Shown: positions 52,220 through 62,746, numbered from the stretch's first letter. The stretch: DNA of 64,000 bases from Paractinoplanes ovalisporus (GCF_016834655.1 NZ_JAENHP010000009.1:62001-126000), one strand, 5' to 3'. Made by a program: numbers and translations. The notes: a model not told the origin generated them from the sequence alone.

Positions 52220-53503
52220 GGTCAGCATCTTCTCCAGAGCCGGCGTCACGCCCCACTCCGAGGTCAGAGCCTCGTAGTCGGCTCGTTGGGCCTCGGTGGG
52301 GGGTGTGGCTGTGCGGCGTGAGCGCAGCAGCAGGTTGCGTGGGGTGTGGGCCGAGTCGATGAACTCGACGACCTCGACCTTGTAACCGTTCAGGCGCAGC
52401 AGCGCGGCCCGCAAGGAGTCGGTCAGGACGTCGGCGAAACGCTCCCGCATGATCGCGTGGCGGGTCAGCTCGCCGAACGGGGCGGGGGCGGGACGGCCCT
52501 TGAGCTGGGCCGCGATGTCGTGGTGGCAGCAGGGCGCGGCCAGCACCCACTCGGCCTTCCACTCCACGGCGCGGGCCAGCGCCTGGTCGGTGGCGGTGTC
52601 GCAGGCGTGCAGCGCGAGCACCAGGTCGGGGGCGAAGGGCAGTTCGGCGTCCTCGATCGTGCCTGCGACGAACGTCACCTCTTCGGCGCAGCCCAGCTCG
52701 GTGGCGACGGCCGTGTTGCGTACGCGCTGGTCCTCGCGGACGTCGACCCCCACGACCCGCACCGACGCGCCCCGCCCGGCCAGGTAGCGGTAGGCGGCGA
52801 ACGTCAGGTATGCGTTTCCGCAGCCCAGGTCGACCACCCGCAGCGTCGGCGGCAGCGTCTTGGGCAGCGTGGCGGCCAGCGCCCGCAGGAAGGCGTCGAT
52901 CTGGCGTCGCTTGGCCGCGTTGCCGCCGATCACCCGGAAGAGCGGGTCACCCGGATCGAGCAGCCACTGCTTCTGCCGATCATGGCCCAGCGCCGGCAAA
53001 GAGGGATCAAGCGAGGGTGAAGACGCGGCGAAAGCGGACGGAGACGCGCCGACGGCGGACGAGGACGCGCCGCCAGAAGACGCGCGACCGGCGGACGAAG
53101 ACGAAGACGCGCCGACAGGGGAGGACGAGGGCGCGGCGGACGGCACAACGGCGGGGGCAGCAGCCGCCCGGTGCACCTGAGCGTCACCCTTCTTGGTTAC
53201 GCGGAGTTGCAGCGTCACGGCACCGGTCTCCACGTGCCAGTTCGCGAACGGCTCGGCCAGCAGCTCATCCACCGCCGCCGACGCCTCCCCTCCGGAAGCG
53301 ACGTTCCGGGTATAGGGCCGAACCCCGTCGTTCGTCACGATCTGCAGTCGCGCCCCACCCTTGAGCGTCACCGGCCGCACCTCGGCCCTGGTCACCGAAG
53401 GAGTGAACCCGCGACGGCGCCCGGCCCCCACGGCACGGACCAATCCGGGTCCCAGCAGCAGTTCCCGAACTTCGGCGAGGGCTTCAGCGAGCGGTTGTGG
53501 CAT
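52217..53503 (-). CDS. SAM-dependent methyltransferase (Methyltransf_32-like) with Ser/Ala-rich insert
   Basis: The 428-residue protein has an N-terminal domain (about 1-115), a low-complexity Ser/Ala/Gly linker (about 117-165) and a methyltransferase domain with motif I VVDLGCGNAYLTFAAY, VGVDVREDQ, LALHACDTATDQAL and WVLAAPCCHHDIAAQL. The HACD and PCCHH pattern is typical of the GSTCD/METTL25-like group, suspected RNA or protein methyltransferases. ATG 53503 is preferred; an upstream frame to 53710 lacks a ribosome site. The linker is encoded by diverged GCGGACGAGGACGCGCCG-like repeats. It is divergent from the heme oxygenase gene. Confidence 0.82.
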   Translation of the reverse strand: MPQPLAEALAEVRELLLGPGLVRAVGAGRRRGFTPSVTRAEVRPVTLKGGARLQIVTNDGVRPYTRNVASGGEASAAVDELLAEPFANWHVETGAVTLQLRVTKKGDAQVHRAAAAPAVVPSAAPSSSPVGASSSSSAGRASSGGASSSAVGASPSAFAASSPSLDPSLPALGHDRQKQWLLDPGDPLFRVIGGNAAKRRQIDAFLRALAATLPKTLPPTLRVVDLGCGNAYLTFAAYRYLAGRGASVRVVGVDVREDQRVRNTAVATELGCAEEVTFVAGTIEDAELPFAPDLVLALHACDTATDQALARAVEWKAEWVLAAPCCHHDIAAQLKGRPAPAPFGELTRHAIMRERFADVLTDSLRAALLRLNGYKVEVVEFIDSAHTPRNLLLRSRRTATPPTEAQRADYEALTSEWGVTPALEKMLT

Positions 53504-53648
53504 GCATCCATTCTGCCGTGCCGCCGCCGGAAACCAACGCGGCGTATAGTCCCGGCCCACGCGGGGGCACACGCGGCGTGAGGACCGCCGTCGGTGGTAA
53601 GTGGATCTATAGATAGGCTGATAGGCCGGGAAGCGAGGTGCCTTGCCG

Positions 53649-54308
53649 ATGTCGTTGATGGCCGATCCGCCGGGGGCCGACCGGCTCTCCGTTCGTGTGC
53701 GCCGAAACACATTCGGTGACCACGATGCGGCCCAGCGCAGCGGATTTCTCGACGCGCTGGCGGCCGGCCGACTGCCCTGGGAGGCGTACGCCGATCTGAC
53801 CGCGCAGCACTGGTTCGTCTACGAGGCGCTCGAGTCCGCGGCCACCACGATGGCCGACGATCCGGTCGTCGGCACGTTCCTCTTCCCCGAGCTGCGCCGG
53901 CTCCCCTCGATCGAGGCCGACCTGAGTTTCCTGTACGGCCCGAGGTGGGCCGACCACCTGTTCGCGTTGCCGGCCACCACCGTCTACTGCACGCGCCTGC
54001 GCGACGTGGCCCACCGCGCCGCCACCGGTTTTGTCGCCCACCAGTACACGCGTTACATCGGCGACCTCTCCGGCGGCCAATATCTCGGCCCGGCGATCGC
54101 CCAGTCGTACGGCCTGCCCGGCACCGACGGCCACCGCTTCTTCATCTTCAACGGCGTCGACCCGATGGCCTTCAAGACCCACTACCGCAGCCTGCTCGAC
54201 TCGGTGCCCTGGTCCCGGGCCGAGCAGGGCGAGTTCATCGCCGAGGTCACCGAGGCCTACCGGCTCAACATCGCCATGCTCGACGAACTGCAGAGCCGCT
54301 GGGGCTGA
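53649..54308 (+). CDS. Heme oxygenase
   Basis: The 219-residue all-helical protein carries the proximal His25 in RRNTFGDHDAAQ and the distal-helix signature YTRYIGDLSGGQYLGPAIA. Heme oxygenase cleaves heme to biliverdin, CO and iron, using electrons from a reductase. Start ATG 53649 lies just after AGGTGCC; ATG 53658 is an alternative. The -10-like TATAGA (53608-53613) lies 36 bases upstream. A DUF2470 gene follows by 11 bases, a pairing seen in heme iron utilisation. Iron control is plausible, but no convincing IdeR/DtxR box was found. Confidence 0.93.
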   Translation: MSLMADPPGADRLSVRVRRNTFGDHDAAQRSGFLDALAAGRLPWEAYADLTAQHWFVYEALESAATTMADDPVVGTFLFPELRRLPSIEADLSFLYGPRWADHLFALPATTVYCTRLRDVAHRAATGFVAHQYTRYIGDLSGGQYLGPAIAQSYGLPGTDGHRFFIFNGVDPMAFKTHYRSLLDSVPWSRAEQGEFIAEVTEAYRLNIAMLDELQSRWG

Positions 54309-54319
54309 CGGGAGACACC

Positions 54320-54619
54320 GTGACCGATCCGTTTCCGCCCGAGGTGGTCGAGCAGATCGCCCGGCACATGAACGACGACCACGCCGACGACAACGTGCTG
54401 ATCGTGCGGGCTCTGGGCGGCGTGTCGGCGGCGACCGCGGCCCGCATGTCGGGGATGGATGCCGACGCGATGGAGTTCAAGGCGGTGGTCGACGGCATCG
54501 AGGTGCCGGTTCGCGTCCCGTTCTCCGAGCGGCTCACCGAACGCCGCCAGGTGCGAGCCGAGGCCGTCCGCATGTACCGCGACGCGTGCGAGGCCCTCGG
54601 CCAGGAGCCCCGCCACTAG
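54320..54619 (+). CDS. DUF2470 heme-utilisation-associated protein
   Basis: The 99-residue protein contains the DUF2470 pattern: HMNDDHADDNVLIVRALGG and GMDADAMEFKAVVDGIEV, ending FSERLTERRQVRAEAVRMYRDA. The same module is found at the C-terminus of HugZ-type heme-degrading proteins. It follows the heme oxygenase in an operon, so it probably helps heme binding or iron release. GTG 54320 follows GGGAGACACC. Confidence 0.88.
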   Translation: MTDPFPPEVVEQIARHMNDDHADDNVLIVRALGGVSAATAARMSGMDADAMEFKAVVDGIEVPVRVPFSERLTERRQVRAEAVRMYRDACEALGQEPRH

Positions 54620-54648
54620 CAAGCCCGGCCGCGAGAAAAACTGGCCAC

Positions 54649-54704
54649 GAGAGTTCTGCCGCGAGAGGTCGGCCGCGAGGGTTCTGCCGCGAGGGGTCGG
54701 CCTC
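54649..54704. repeat. 28-bp tandem duplication after the DUF2470 gene
   Basis: Two 28-bp copies of a unit containing GTTCTGCCGCGAG-(A/G)-GGTCGGCC lie head to tail, with diverged parts on both sides. They fill the space between the DUF2470 stop and a strong bidirectional terminator. Confidence 0.8.
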
Positions 54705-54754
54705 GGGAGGACCGGTCACCCACGAGACCGCCCGCTGACGGCCCCATCCACGAC

Positions 54755-54792
54755 AAAGCCCCCCAGTCTTGAGATCAAGACCGAGGGGCTTT
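54755..54792. terminator. Bidirectional intrinsic terminator
   Basis: AAAGCCCC (54755-54762) pairs with GGGGCTTT (54785-54792), and GTCTTG (54766-54771) pairs with CAAGAC (54776-54781) in a two-part stem with AAA/TTT ends. It separates the heme oxygenase operon from the convergent RNA helicase gene. Confidence 0.88.
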
Positions 54793-54808
54793 CCCCGTAC
54801 GGGGTATG

Positions 54809-56632
<1,824 letters not shown>

Positions 56633-56876
56633 GAAGTTTTACGGGTGCCTCTCGTGGTGCGCCCGTTTGAAGTCTGGGGCGCGGTCTGGATAGGGCGCGG
56701 GCCACACGCTGGAGAGCGGGCCGCACGCGCGGGTCGCCGCGGCGGATCGGTGAAGATCGACGTCGACGGCAACGCGACCAGTCTACCTGACCGAACGATC
56801 GTGCACCTCAGAGCGGACTTCGGACCCGAAAGCACGCGCACTCCGAAGCGCGAAGGCGCGGACTCCGGAGCCGTAA
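56633..56876. other. Leader and promoter region of the RNA helicase gene, no gene seen
   Basis: About 240 bases upstream of the helicase start hold no supported reading frame. Part is the probable 5' leader of the helicase transcript. No known riboswitch motif was recognised. Confidence 0.5.
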
Positions 56877-56942
56877 CAAGCGGATCTCAGGGCCGAGACA
56901 AGCGGATCTCAGGGCCGAGACAAGCGGATTCCGGGGCCGAAA
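56877..56942. repeat. 22-bp tandem repeat, three units
   Basis: CAAGCGGATCTCAGGGCCGA-type units lie at 56877-56898, 56899-56920 (identical) and 56921-56942 (diverged). The array sits just beyond the DUF3107 terminator, on the 3' side of that gene and upstream of the helicase. Confidence 0.92.
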
Positions 56943-56946
56943 GCAC

Positions 56947-56981
56947 GCCGAGGGCGCCCCCGCGACGGGGGCGCCCTCGGC
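56947..56981 (-). terminator. Terminator hairpin of the DUF3107 gene
   Basis: Two perfect 15-base arms (GCCGAGGGCGCCCCC and its complement) with loop GCGAC lie 15 bases after the DUF3107 stop codon. The minus-strand tail is GTGCTTTC, a weak U tract. Confidence 0.8.
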
Positions 56982-56996
56982 GATTCGAGAACTATC

Positions 56997-57221
56997 TCAG
57001 CGGGCGGTGAAACCGAACGGGCGGGCGTTCGACTCAGCGATCTCCACATACGCCACCTTGGCGATCGGGATGATCACCTTGCGGCCCTTCTCATCCGTGA
57101 GCGACAGCACGCTGTCCTTGGCCATCGCCTCGGCCACGGCCTGCTCGACCTCCGCCGGGGTCTGCGCGCTCTCGAGCACCAGCTCACGGGGCGTGTGCTG
57201 CACGCCGATCTTGACCTCCAC
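56997..57221 (-). CDS. DUF3107 protein (TB9.4-like)
   Basis: The 74-residue protein matches DUF3107: MEVKIGVQHTPRELVLESAQT at the start, AEVEQAVAEAM, and KVAYVEIAESNARPFGF at the end. Homologues such as mycobacterial TB9.4 (Rv3208A) have a tight alpha-beta fold and sit next to a TetR gene as here. Function is unknown. GTG 57221 has GGAGGG 4 bases upstream. It is followed by a very stable hairpin and lies in the same order and direction as the TetR gene. Confidence 0.92.
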   Translation of the reverse strand: MEVKIGVQHTPRELVLESAQTPAEVEQAVAEAMAKDSVLSLTDEKGRKVIIPIAKVAYVEIAESNARPFGFTAR

Positions 57222-57259
57222 GGGGCCCTCCCTTTTCGTGGCTCTTACCGTCGAAAAGG

Positions 57260-57919
57260 TTATCCGATTTCGGCCGGTGTTCCGCCGGATGCGCCGCCCT
57301 GGAGCGGGAAGCTGGCGATCCCACGCCAGATAAGCGCAGCTACGAGCGCTTCGGCTTCAGCTTTAGGCGTACGCCGGCCGTTCGCCAGCCAGTACTGCGC
57401 GGACTGCCCGGCCGCCCCCACGAGGCCCGACGCGAGCAACTGGGCAGCGTCGTCGCGCAGGTTGGTGTCCGAGATGATCGTGTCGGTGACGGCGGCGATG
57501 CAGCCCTGTTCGACCCGCTCGACCCGCTGGCGCACCTGCGGGTCGTTGCGCAGGTCGCTCTCGAAGACGAGACGGAACGCCTCGCTCTCGTGGTCCATGA
57601 AGTCGAAATATGCACGGACGGCGCCCTTGACCCGCTCCTTGTTGTCGGAGGTGGCCAGCATGGCGTCGCGGACCTTGGCGATTATCGCGTCGCAATGGGT
57701 GTCGAGCAGCGCCAGGTAGAGCTCCAGCTTGCCCGGGAAGTGCTGGTAGAGCACGGGCTTGGAGACCCCGGCACGCTCGGCGATGTCGTCCATCGCCGCG
57801 GCGTGGTAGCCGTGTGCGACGAAGACCTGCTGGGCCGCCGCCAGCAGCTGCTTGCGGCGCGCGGAGCGGGGCAGACGGGTGGGACGGGCCGTCTGAGCTC
57901 CGCCGGACGCAGCGGTCAT
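57260..57919 (-). CDS. TetR-family regulator (Rv3208-like)
   Basis: The 219-residue protein has a helix-turn-helix at about residues 40-60 (MDDIAERAGVSKPVLYQHF) and a TetR_C domain with YLALLDTHCDAIIAKVRDAM and FRLVFESDLRND. It corresponds by context to mycobacterial Rv3208. The gene is divergent from the repeat-rich protein gene, and a near-palindrome lies between them. ATG 57919 follows CGAGGAAC. DUF3107 follows in the same direction after 38 bases. Confidence 0.91.
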   Translation of the reverse strand: MTAASGGAQTARPTRLPRSARRKQLLAAAQQVFVAHGYHAAAMDDIAERAGVSKPVLYQHFPGKLELYLALLDTHCDAIIAKVRDAMLATSDNKERVKGAVRAYFDFMDHESEAFRLVFESDLRNDPQVRQRVERVEQGCIAAVTDTIISDTNLRDDAAQLLASGLVGAAGQSAQYWLANGRRTPKAEAEALVAALIWRGIASFPLQGGASGGTPAEIG

Positions 57920-57993
57920 GTTCCTCGAACCTCCAGGGGGTCGGTTCCCCGTTTGCCGGAGCGGATTGCCCGTATCGGCGCGTGTTGCTCCTC

Positions 57994-58017
57994 TGCAGCA
58001 ATTGTCGCAACGCTGCA
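57994..58017. promoter_or_regulatory. Near-palindrome, possible TetR operator
   Basis: TGCAGC-AA-TTG-TCG-CAA-C-GCTGCA shows two nested inverted repeats (TGCAGC/GCTGCA and TTG/CAA) with one base offset. It lies between the TetR gene and the divergent repeat-rich protein gene, about 75 bases from the TetR start. TetR autoregulation is inferred from position. Confidence 0.55.
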
Positions 58018-58074
58018 ACTTATCGCCACTGCAAGCACACGGTAGCCTCAGCGGGGGCGAGCGAGGAGCACGCG

Positions 58075-60696
58075 GTGGATGAATCAGGGCATTCCGGAGA
58101 CACCGGAGCCGCGGAGGGCGGCAACGGTGCCGATTCGCGTGAGCGCGCTCGGATGAACGGCTGGGCGACTTCGGACAGCCCCTGGTCTTACCAGGGGACA
58201 GGTGTCGAGACCGACAGTGACGTGCCGTCCTGGCGTCGTGCGGGCGGCGAGACGCGCTCGTTTCCGCGTAATCCGGCATTTCCGTCATCGGCGGTTCCCG
58301 TGTCGGCTCAGCCCTCGTCGAGCATTCCGGCGCCCGCTCCCGCGCCGGCCCCGCCCGGTTTTGTCGATGCGAAGCCGAGCGGCGAAATTCCCCCGTCCGT
58401 GGAGCCCGGCTCCCGGTGGGACAGGTCGCGCTTCTCCGAACTGCTGAGCCCGTCGACCCCCGCCCCGGAACAATCCCGCCCCGAGCCGTCCCGGTTGGAG
58501 CCCTTGCGTCCCGAGCCCCCGCGCCCCCAGACCACACCCGCTCCGCCTGCGCAGCCCGCCCCGGCCACCGCCCGCGAGCCCGGCCTGGGCACAGGCGACC
58601 GCCGCGACCCGGGCCTGGGCACTGGCTCCGGTCTGCCGGGCCTGGGCACGGCGGGCTCCGGTCTTTCCAGCCTGGGCGTGGGCGAGCGTCGCGAGTCGGG
58701 CCTGGGAGGTCGCGAGCCGGCCTTGGGAAGTCGCGAGTCAGGTCTGGGAAGTCGCGAGCCGGGTCTGGGAACCGGGGGCACAGCGGAGCGCCGCGAGCCC
58801 GGCCTGGGAACAGGAAGCACGGGAGAACGCCGCGAGCCGGGCCTGGGAAGTCGCGAGCCGGGTCTGGGAACCGGGGGCACAGCGGAGCGCCGCGAGCCCG
58901 GCCTGGGAACCGGAAGCACCGGTGAACGCCGCGAACCCGGTATCGGCAGCGGCAACCTCACGCCCGGCCGCCCCACGTCGCTGCGCGCTTACGACGTGCC
59001 GACGCCCAACAGCGCCCCGCCCTACCCGTACGAGGGCGACCTCGACGACGTCGCCCAGGAGCGCGTGGTCCCGCCGCCGATCGCCCAGCAGCGCGCCGCC
59101 TTCCCGCTGGTGCGCCCCTCCACCCCCGGCGGCGGCCGCCGTGCCGACTGGGGCACGGCCGAGCACAAGACGACCGACCCCGCCCGGCACGCGCTGATCG
59201 GCGGCACCCCCGTGCAGGGCGTGCCCCGCGTGGCTTCCGACGAGCCCGGTCCGACCCGCCCGGCCTACGACCCGTCGAGCTTCCCGCGCCGCTTGTCCTA
59301 CGAGCCGCCCGCCCCGTACGAACCGGTCGCGCCACCCCCGCCGTACGACCCGCAGTCGTCGGCCTACGAGTCGCAGCCGGCGTCGTACTCGGGTTTCGGC
59401 GAGACGACCGCCCGCATCCCCGGTGCGAGCGAGTCGGCGGGGCTGCCCCAGCGCGTCCCGGCCCAGCCCGACGTGCCCAAGGGCGTTCCGGAACCGCCGC
59501 TGGTGGAGGCCACCGCCGAAACCCCGGCGCTGGCCCGGATCGCCACCCACCTGCGACGAGGTGACACGCTGCCGGCGCAGGAGAGGCAGGAAGGTTTCGA
59601 CGTGCAGGCGATCCTGGCCGCCGTGCGGGGCGTCGACGGGGTGCGGGACGCGTCGCTGCGTTCGACCCCGACCGGCGCCCACAGCCTGCGGCTGGATCTT
59701 TCCGAGGGGGCCGACCCGGCCGAGGTGAGCCGGCGCGTGGCCCGCCTCCTGCAGGACCGGATGGGTCTCGACGCGGCCATGCCGGGCGAGGTGCCACCGC
59801 CCGCCTCGGCGCCGCCGGCCGCAGCCCCGGTCTCGCCGTCCGCGCTGGTTCCGCGAGTCCGCCCGGCCTCGGCGCCGCCGGCATCGACGACGTCGCTCGC
59901 CTCATCGACCCCGCTCGCCGACAGCATCGCGCCCGAACGCGAAGCCCGCGAGCGCGAAGCCCGGGAGCGCGAGACCCGTGATCGCGAGACCCGGGAACGT
60001 GAGACCCGGGAACGTGAGACCCGTGATCGTGAGACCCGGGAACGTGAGACCCGTGAGCGCGAGACCCGGGAACGTGAGACCCGTGAGCGTGAGGCCCGTG
60101 AGCGCGAGGCCCGCGAGCAGGGGATACGTGACCGCGAGAACCACGAGCGGGAGATCCGGGAACGGGAGGCCCGCGACCGGCACGCCGCCGCGGCCCGGCT
60201 CGTCCCCGACCTCGAGGAATCGGCCGAGGTCGTGCCCACCGGCGTCTCCGCGCCCCCGCGCCCGCTCTATCCCACCGAGCACCCCGGCCCGCGCGTCGTC
60301 ATCGAGAACGTGTACGTCAACACGTTCGGCTCGGACGCCACGGTGGAGGTCCGGCTCGGCGTCGACGGCCGCACCGCGTCCGGAACGGCCAGTGGGCCCG
60401 CGGTCGACGGCTACCTGCTGCGCCTGTGCGCGATGGCGACGGCCGGCGCGGTCGACGAGCTTCTCGCCGAGTCCGACAACCACCCGGACGGCGCGGCCCG
60501 CTGCTTCGTCGAGCACGCGGCCGCGGTCCCGTTCGGCGCCGCCCAGGTCGCCGTCGTCGTGCTGCTGCTCTCCTGTGGTGGCTGGGTCGAGCAGCTGGCC
60601 GGTTCGGCCGTGGTCACCAGCGACGACCGGCACGCCATGGTGCGCGCCACTCTGGCCGCGGTGAACCGCCGGCTTGAGGCACTGTTGAACAGATGA
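58075..60696 (+). CDS. Large Pro/Gly-rich and Arg/Glu-repeat protein of unknown function
   Basis: The 873-residue protein starts at GTG 58075 (GGAG 7 bases upstream). The N-terminal part is disordered and Pro-rich. Residues about 180-295 hold near-perfect GLGSREPGLGTG and ERREPGLGTG repeats. Residues about 620-705 are a run of RERETRDRETRE-type repeats, probably a long charged helix. The C-terminal 140 residues form a compact conserved domain (VVIENVYVNTFGSDATVEVRL, ...GGWVEQLAGSAVVTSDDRHAMV). No known function is recognised. Its stop overlaps the next hydrolase start by 4 bases, so it is part of the moeZ-side operon. It is not part of the mycobacterial block. Confidence 0.78.
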   Translation: MDESGHSGDTGAAEGGNGADSRERARMNGWATSDSPWSYQGTGVETDSDVPSWRRAGGETRSFPRNPAFPSSAVPVSAQPSSSIPAPAPAPAPPGFVDAKPSGEIPPSVEPGSRWDRSRFSELLSPSTPAPEQSRPEPSRLEPLRPEPPRPQTTPAPPAQPAPATAREPGLGTGDRRDPGLGTGSGLPGLGTAGSGLSSLGVGERRESGLGGREPALGSRESGLGSREPGLGTGGTAERREPGLGTGSTGERREPGLGSREPGLGTGGTAERREPGLGTGSTGERREPGIGSGNLTPGRPTSLRAYDVPTPNSAPPYPYEGDLDDVAQERVVPPPIAQQRAAFPLVRPSTPGGGRRADWGTAEHKTTDPARHALIGGTPVQGVPRVASDEPGPTRPAYDPSSFPRRLSYEPPAPYEPVAPPPPYDPQSSAYESQPASYSGFGETTARIPGASESAGLPQRVPAQPDVPKGVPEPPLVEATAETPALARIATHLRRGDTLPAQERQEGFDVQAILAAVRGVDGVRDASLRSTPTGAHSLRLDLSEGADPAEVSRRVARLLQDRMGLDAAMPGEVPPPASAPPAAAPVSPSALVPRVRPASAPPASTTSLASSTPLADSIAPEREAREREARERETRDRETRERETRERETRDRETRERETRERETRERETREREAREREAREQGIRDRENHEREIREREARDRHAAAARLVPDLEESAEVVPTGVSAPPRPLYPTEHPGPRVVIENVYVNTFGSDATVEVRLGVDGRTASGTASGPAVDGYLLRLCAMATAGAVDELLAESDNHPDGAARCFVEHAAAVPFGAAQVAVVVLLLSCGGWVEQLAGSAVVTSDDRHAMVRATLAAVNRRLEALLNR
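58680..58945 (+). repeat. In-frame GLGSREPGLGTG repeats
   Basis: DNA copies of GGCCTGGGAAC(C/A)GG and GAGCGCCGCGAGCC blocks recur about ten times with mixed periods (24-75 bp). Two long identical stretches (about 58753-58830 and 58855-58935) indicate recent internal duplication. Confidence 0.85.
59937..60120 (+). repeat. In-frame Arg/Glu codon repeat
   Basis: The unit CGGGAACGTGAGACC (15 bp, RERET) and variants (CGTGATCGTGAGACC, RDRET) are repeated about 12 times, encoding a charged helical region of the 873-residue protein. Confidence 0.9.
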
Positions 60697-61655
60697 GAGG
60701 CGCCAACCTGGCCTCCGACAGCGCGCTGCTGCCGGAGGGTGAACAACCTGCACCCTGGCCCGCCCGCCGGGTCACCATCGGCGGGGCGATGCTCCACGTC
60801 CGCGACACGCCGGCCACCCGGCCCGACGCCGAACCCGCCGTCTATGTCCACGGGCTCGGTGGGTCCTCCCAGAACTTCACCGACTTCGCCGGCCTGCTCG
60901 CCGACCGGTTCGAGGGCCAGGCCGTCGACCTGCCCGGCTTCGGTTACAGCGACCCCAGCCCGCGCTATTCGATCCCGGCGTTCGCCGCCACGCTGATCGC
61001 CTATCTGGAGCACGACGGGCGGGGCCCGGTGCACCTGGTGGGCAACTCGCTCGGCGGCTCGATCGCGGTGCGTGTGGCCGCCCTGAGGCCCGACCTCGTC
61101 CGTACGCTCACGTTGGTCTCGCCGGCCATGCCGTTCCTCGACGTACGGCGTACGGCGCAAGCTCGTGCTCTTCCGCTTCTGGCTCTGCCCCGCGCCGACC
61201 GGGTGCTCGGATGGGCCTTCGCCCGCCTGACCGCCGAGGAGATGGCCGAGCAGGTGCTGGCCGCCTGTTTCGGTGACACGCGCAAGGTCACTCCGCAGCG
61301 CCGGGCCGAGGCGATGGAGGAGATCCGCCTGCGCTACACGGTGGAGCATTACCCGAAGGCCTATCTGGGCACGCTGCGCGGGCTGGTGTCGAGCTTCCTG
61401 CGGGCCTATCTGCCGGGCGAGAACTCGCAGTGGCGGCTGGCGGCCCGGGTGCAGGCGCCGACGCTGGTGGTCGGTGGCCTCAACGACAAGCTGGTCGACG
61501 CCCGGGTGCCCGCCGTGGTGGCCCGCGCGATCCCGGACTCCCGGCTGCTCATGCTGCCCGGCGTCGGTCACGTGGCGCAGATGGAGGTGCCGCGGCTGGT
61601 CGCCCGCGCGGTGGTCGGCCTCCTGGATGACATCCGCAGCCCGGTGGGGGGATAA
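60693..61655 (+). CDS. Alpha/beta hydrolase
   Basis: The 320-residue protein has the complete hydrolase fold: VYVHGLGGSSQNF (oxyanion HG), nucleophile Ser119 in GNSLGGS, acid Asp in VVGGLNDKLVD and catalytic His293 in GVGHVAQM. It resembles the epoxide hydrolase/lipase-like (MhpC) subfamily. Substrate unknown. ATG 60693 overlaps the previous gene's stop (ATGA), so it is translationally coupled. The DUF3152 gene follows after 74 bases. Confidence 0.9.
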   Translation: MRGANLASDSALLPEGEQPAPWPARRVTIGGAMLHVRDTPATRPDAEPAVYVHGLGGSSQNFTDFAGLLADRFEGQAVDLPGFGYSDPSPRYSIPAFAATLIAYLEHDGRGPVHLVGNSLGGSIAVRVAALRPDLVRTLTLVSPAMPFLDVRRTAQARALPLLALPRADRVLGWAFARLTAEEMAEQVLAACFGDTRKVTPQRRAEAMEEIRLRYTVEHYPKAYLGTLRGLVSSFLRAYLPGENSQWRLAARVQAPTLVVGGLNDKLVDARVPAVVARAIPDSRLLMLPGVGHVAQMEVPRLVARAVVGLLDDIRSPVGG

Positions 61656-61729
61656 CCACCCGCGACGCGGATCTCACAAGATCCATTGGGGCAGACAGCG
61701 TTCCTCGGCGTGTGCGACGCTGGCGAGCG

Positions 61730-62629
61730 ATGATCGACGAAGTCACGGCGCCGCCCGCTGTCCCGCCGCCTTCCGGTCGCGACCGGTGGCGCCAGTGGTG
61801 GCTTGTCACCTTCGCGGTGGTCATCCTCATCGCGGGCGGTGTCGCGGTGGGCCGGCGCATCGAGCAGAGCAACGCCGCCCCGGCTCCGGTCGCCTCGGTC
61901 GTGCCGTCGCCGTCCAGCGCCGCGCCGCCGGTCGTGGAGAGCACGCCGTCACCGACGCCCTCACAGAAGCCCGCACAGACGCCTTCGCGGGCGCCCGAGA
62001 AGGCCACGCTGGCGTCGAGCACGCTGCAACTGCCGGGCGCGGTGCCCACCCGCGGTTCCGGCCAATTCTCGTACGCCACCTCGCGCGGCCCGGTCTTCGG
62101 CGCGAAGGGCGAGCTGCGGCGCTTCCGGGTGGCCGTCGAGAAGGGCAGCAACGAGAACCCGGAGGAGTTCGCCACCGCGGTCGCGGACACGCTGGGTGAC
62201 CCGCGCAGCTGGACCGGCGGCGGTCAGGTGCGCCTGCAACTGGTCAGCGGCTCGGACGCGGCCGACTTCACGGTCTACCTGGCCACGCGGGACACCGCCG
62301 GCAAGATGTGCCTGCGCGGCGGCACCAACATCCGGATCGGCGGACGGCCGTACACGTCGTGCCGGACCACCGGGAAGGCGATCATCAACCTGGACCGGTG
62401 GCGGCTGTCGGCACCCCCGTACGTGGAAGCCAAGGTCTCCCTCGCGACCTATCGGCAATATGTGATCAACCACGAGGTCGGTCACGAGCTGGGCCACCGG
62501 CACGAGGGCTGCCCGCGGGCGGGCGGACCGGCCCCCGTGATGGTGCAGCAGACCCTCACGCTGCGCGGCTGCAAGTCGTACGCGTGGCCGCGCCGGAATG
62601 GGAAGATGTTGAGCGGCCCGCGGTTGTGA
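61730..62629 (+). CDS. DUF3152 membrane-anchored zinc metalloprotease-like protein
   Basis: The 299-residue protein has a cytosolic start, one transmembrane helix (about 25-42), a Pro/Ser/Thr-rich linker (about 50-90) and an extracellular DUF3152 domain. The zinc site is HEVGHELGHRHEGC (His248-Cys261), an HExxHxxxH-like motif with an additional His and Cys, so peptidase activity is likely. It corresponds to mycobacterial Rv3207c. ATG 61730 was chosen over GTG 61712; neither has a strong ribosome site. It lies just before moeZ. Confidence 0.9.
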   Translation: MIDEVTAPPAVPPPSGRDRWRQWWLVTFAVVILIAGGVAVGRRIEQSNAAPAPVASVVPSPSSAAPPVVESTPSPTPSQKPAQTPSRAPEKATLASSTLQLPGAVPTRGSGQFSYATSRGPVFGAKGELRRFRVAVEKGSNENPEEFATAVADTLGDPRSWTGGGQVRLQLVSGSDAADFTVYLATRDTAGKMCLRGGTNIRIGGRPYTSCRTTGKAIINLDRWRLSAPPYVEAKVSLATYRQYVINHEVGHELGHRHEGCPRAGGPAPVMVQQTLTLRGCKSYAWPRRNGKMLSGPRL

Positions 62630-62746
62630 ACGGGCGGAAAAATTCCCGTGTCCCGCATGTCGGGCCGGTGTTCAACGTCATGGCAGTTCACCGCGGTCGC
62701 GAGTGACAATGGTGACCGATCCTTACCGTCAACCCGGGGAGTTAAC

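Noticed and set aside
53605..53632. Possible IdeR/DtxR iron box before the heme oxygenase gene
   Set aside because: TAGATAGGCTGATAGGCC shares only part of one half-site with the TTAGGTTAGGCTAACCTAA consensus; too weak to call.
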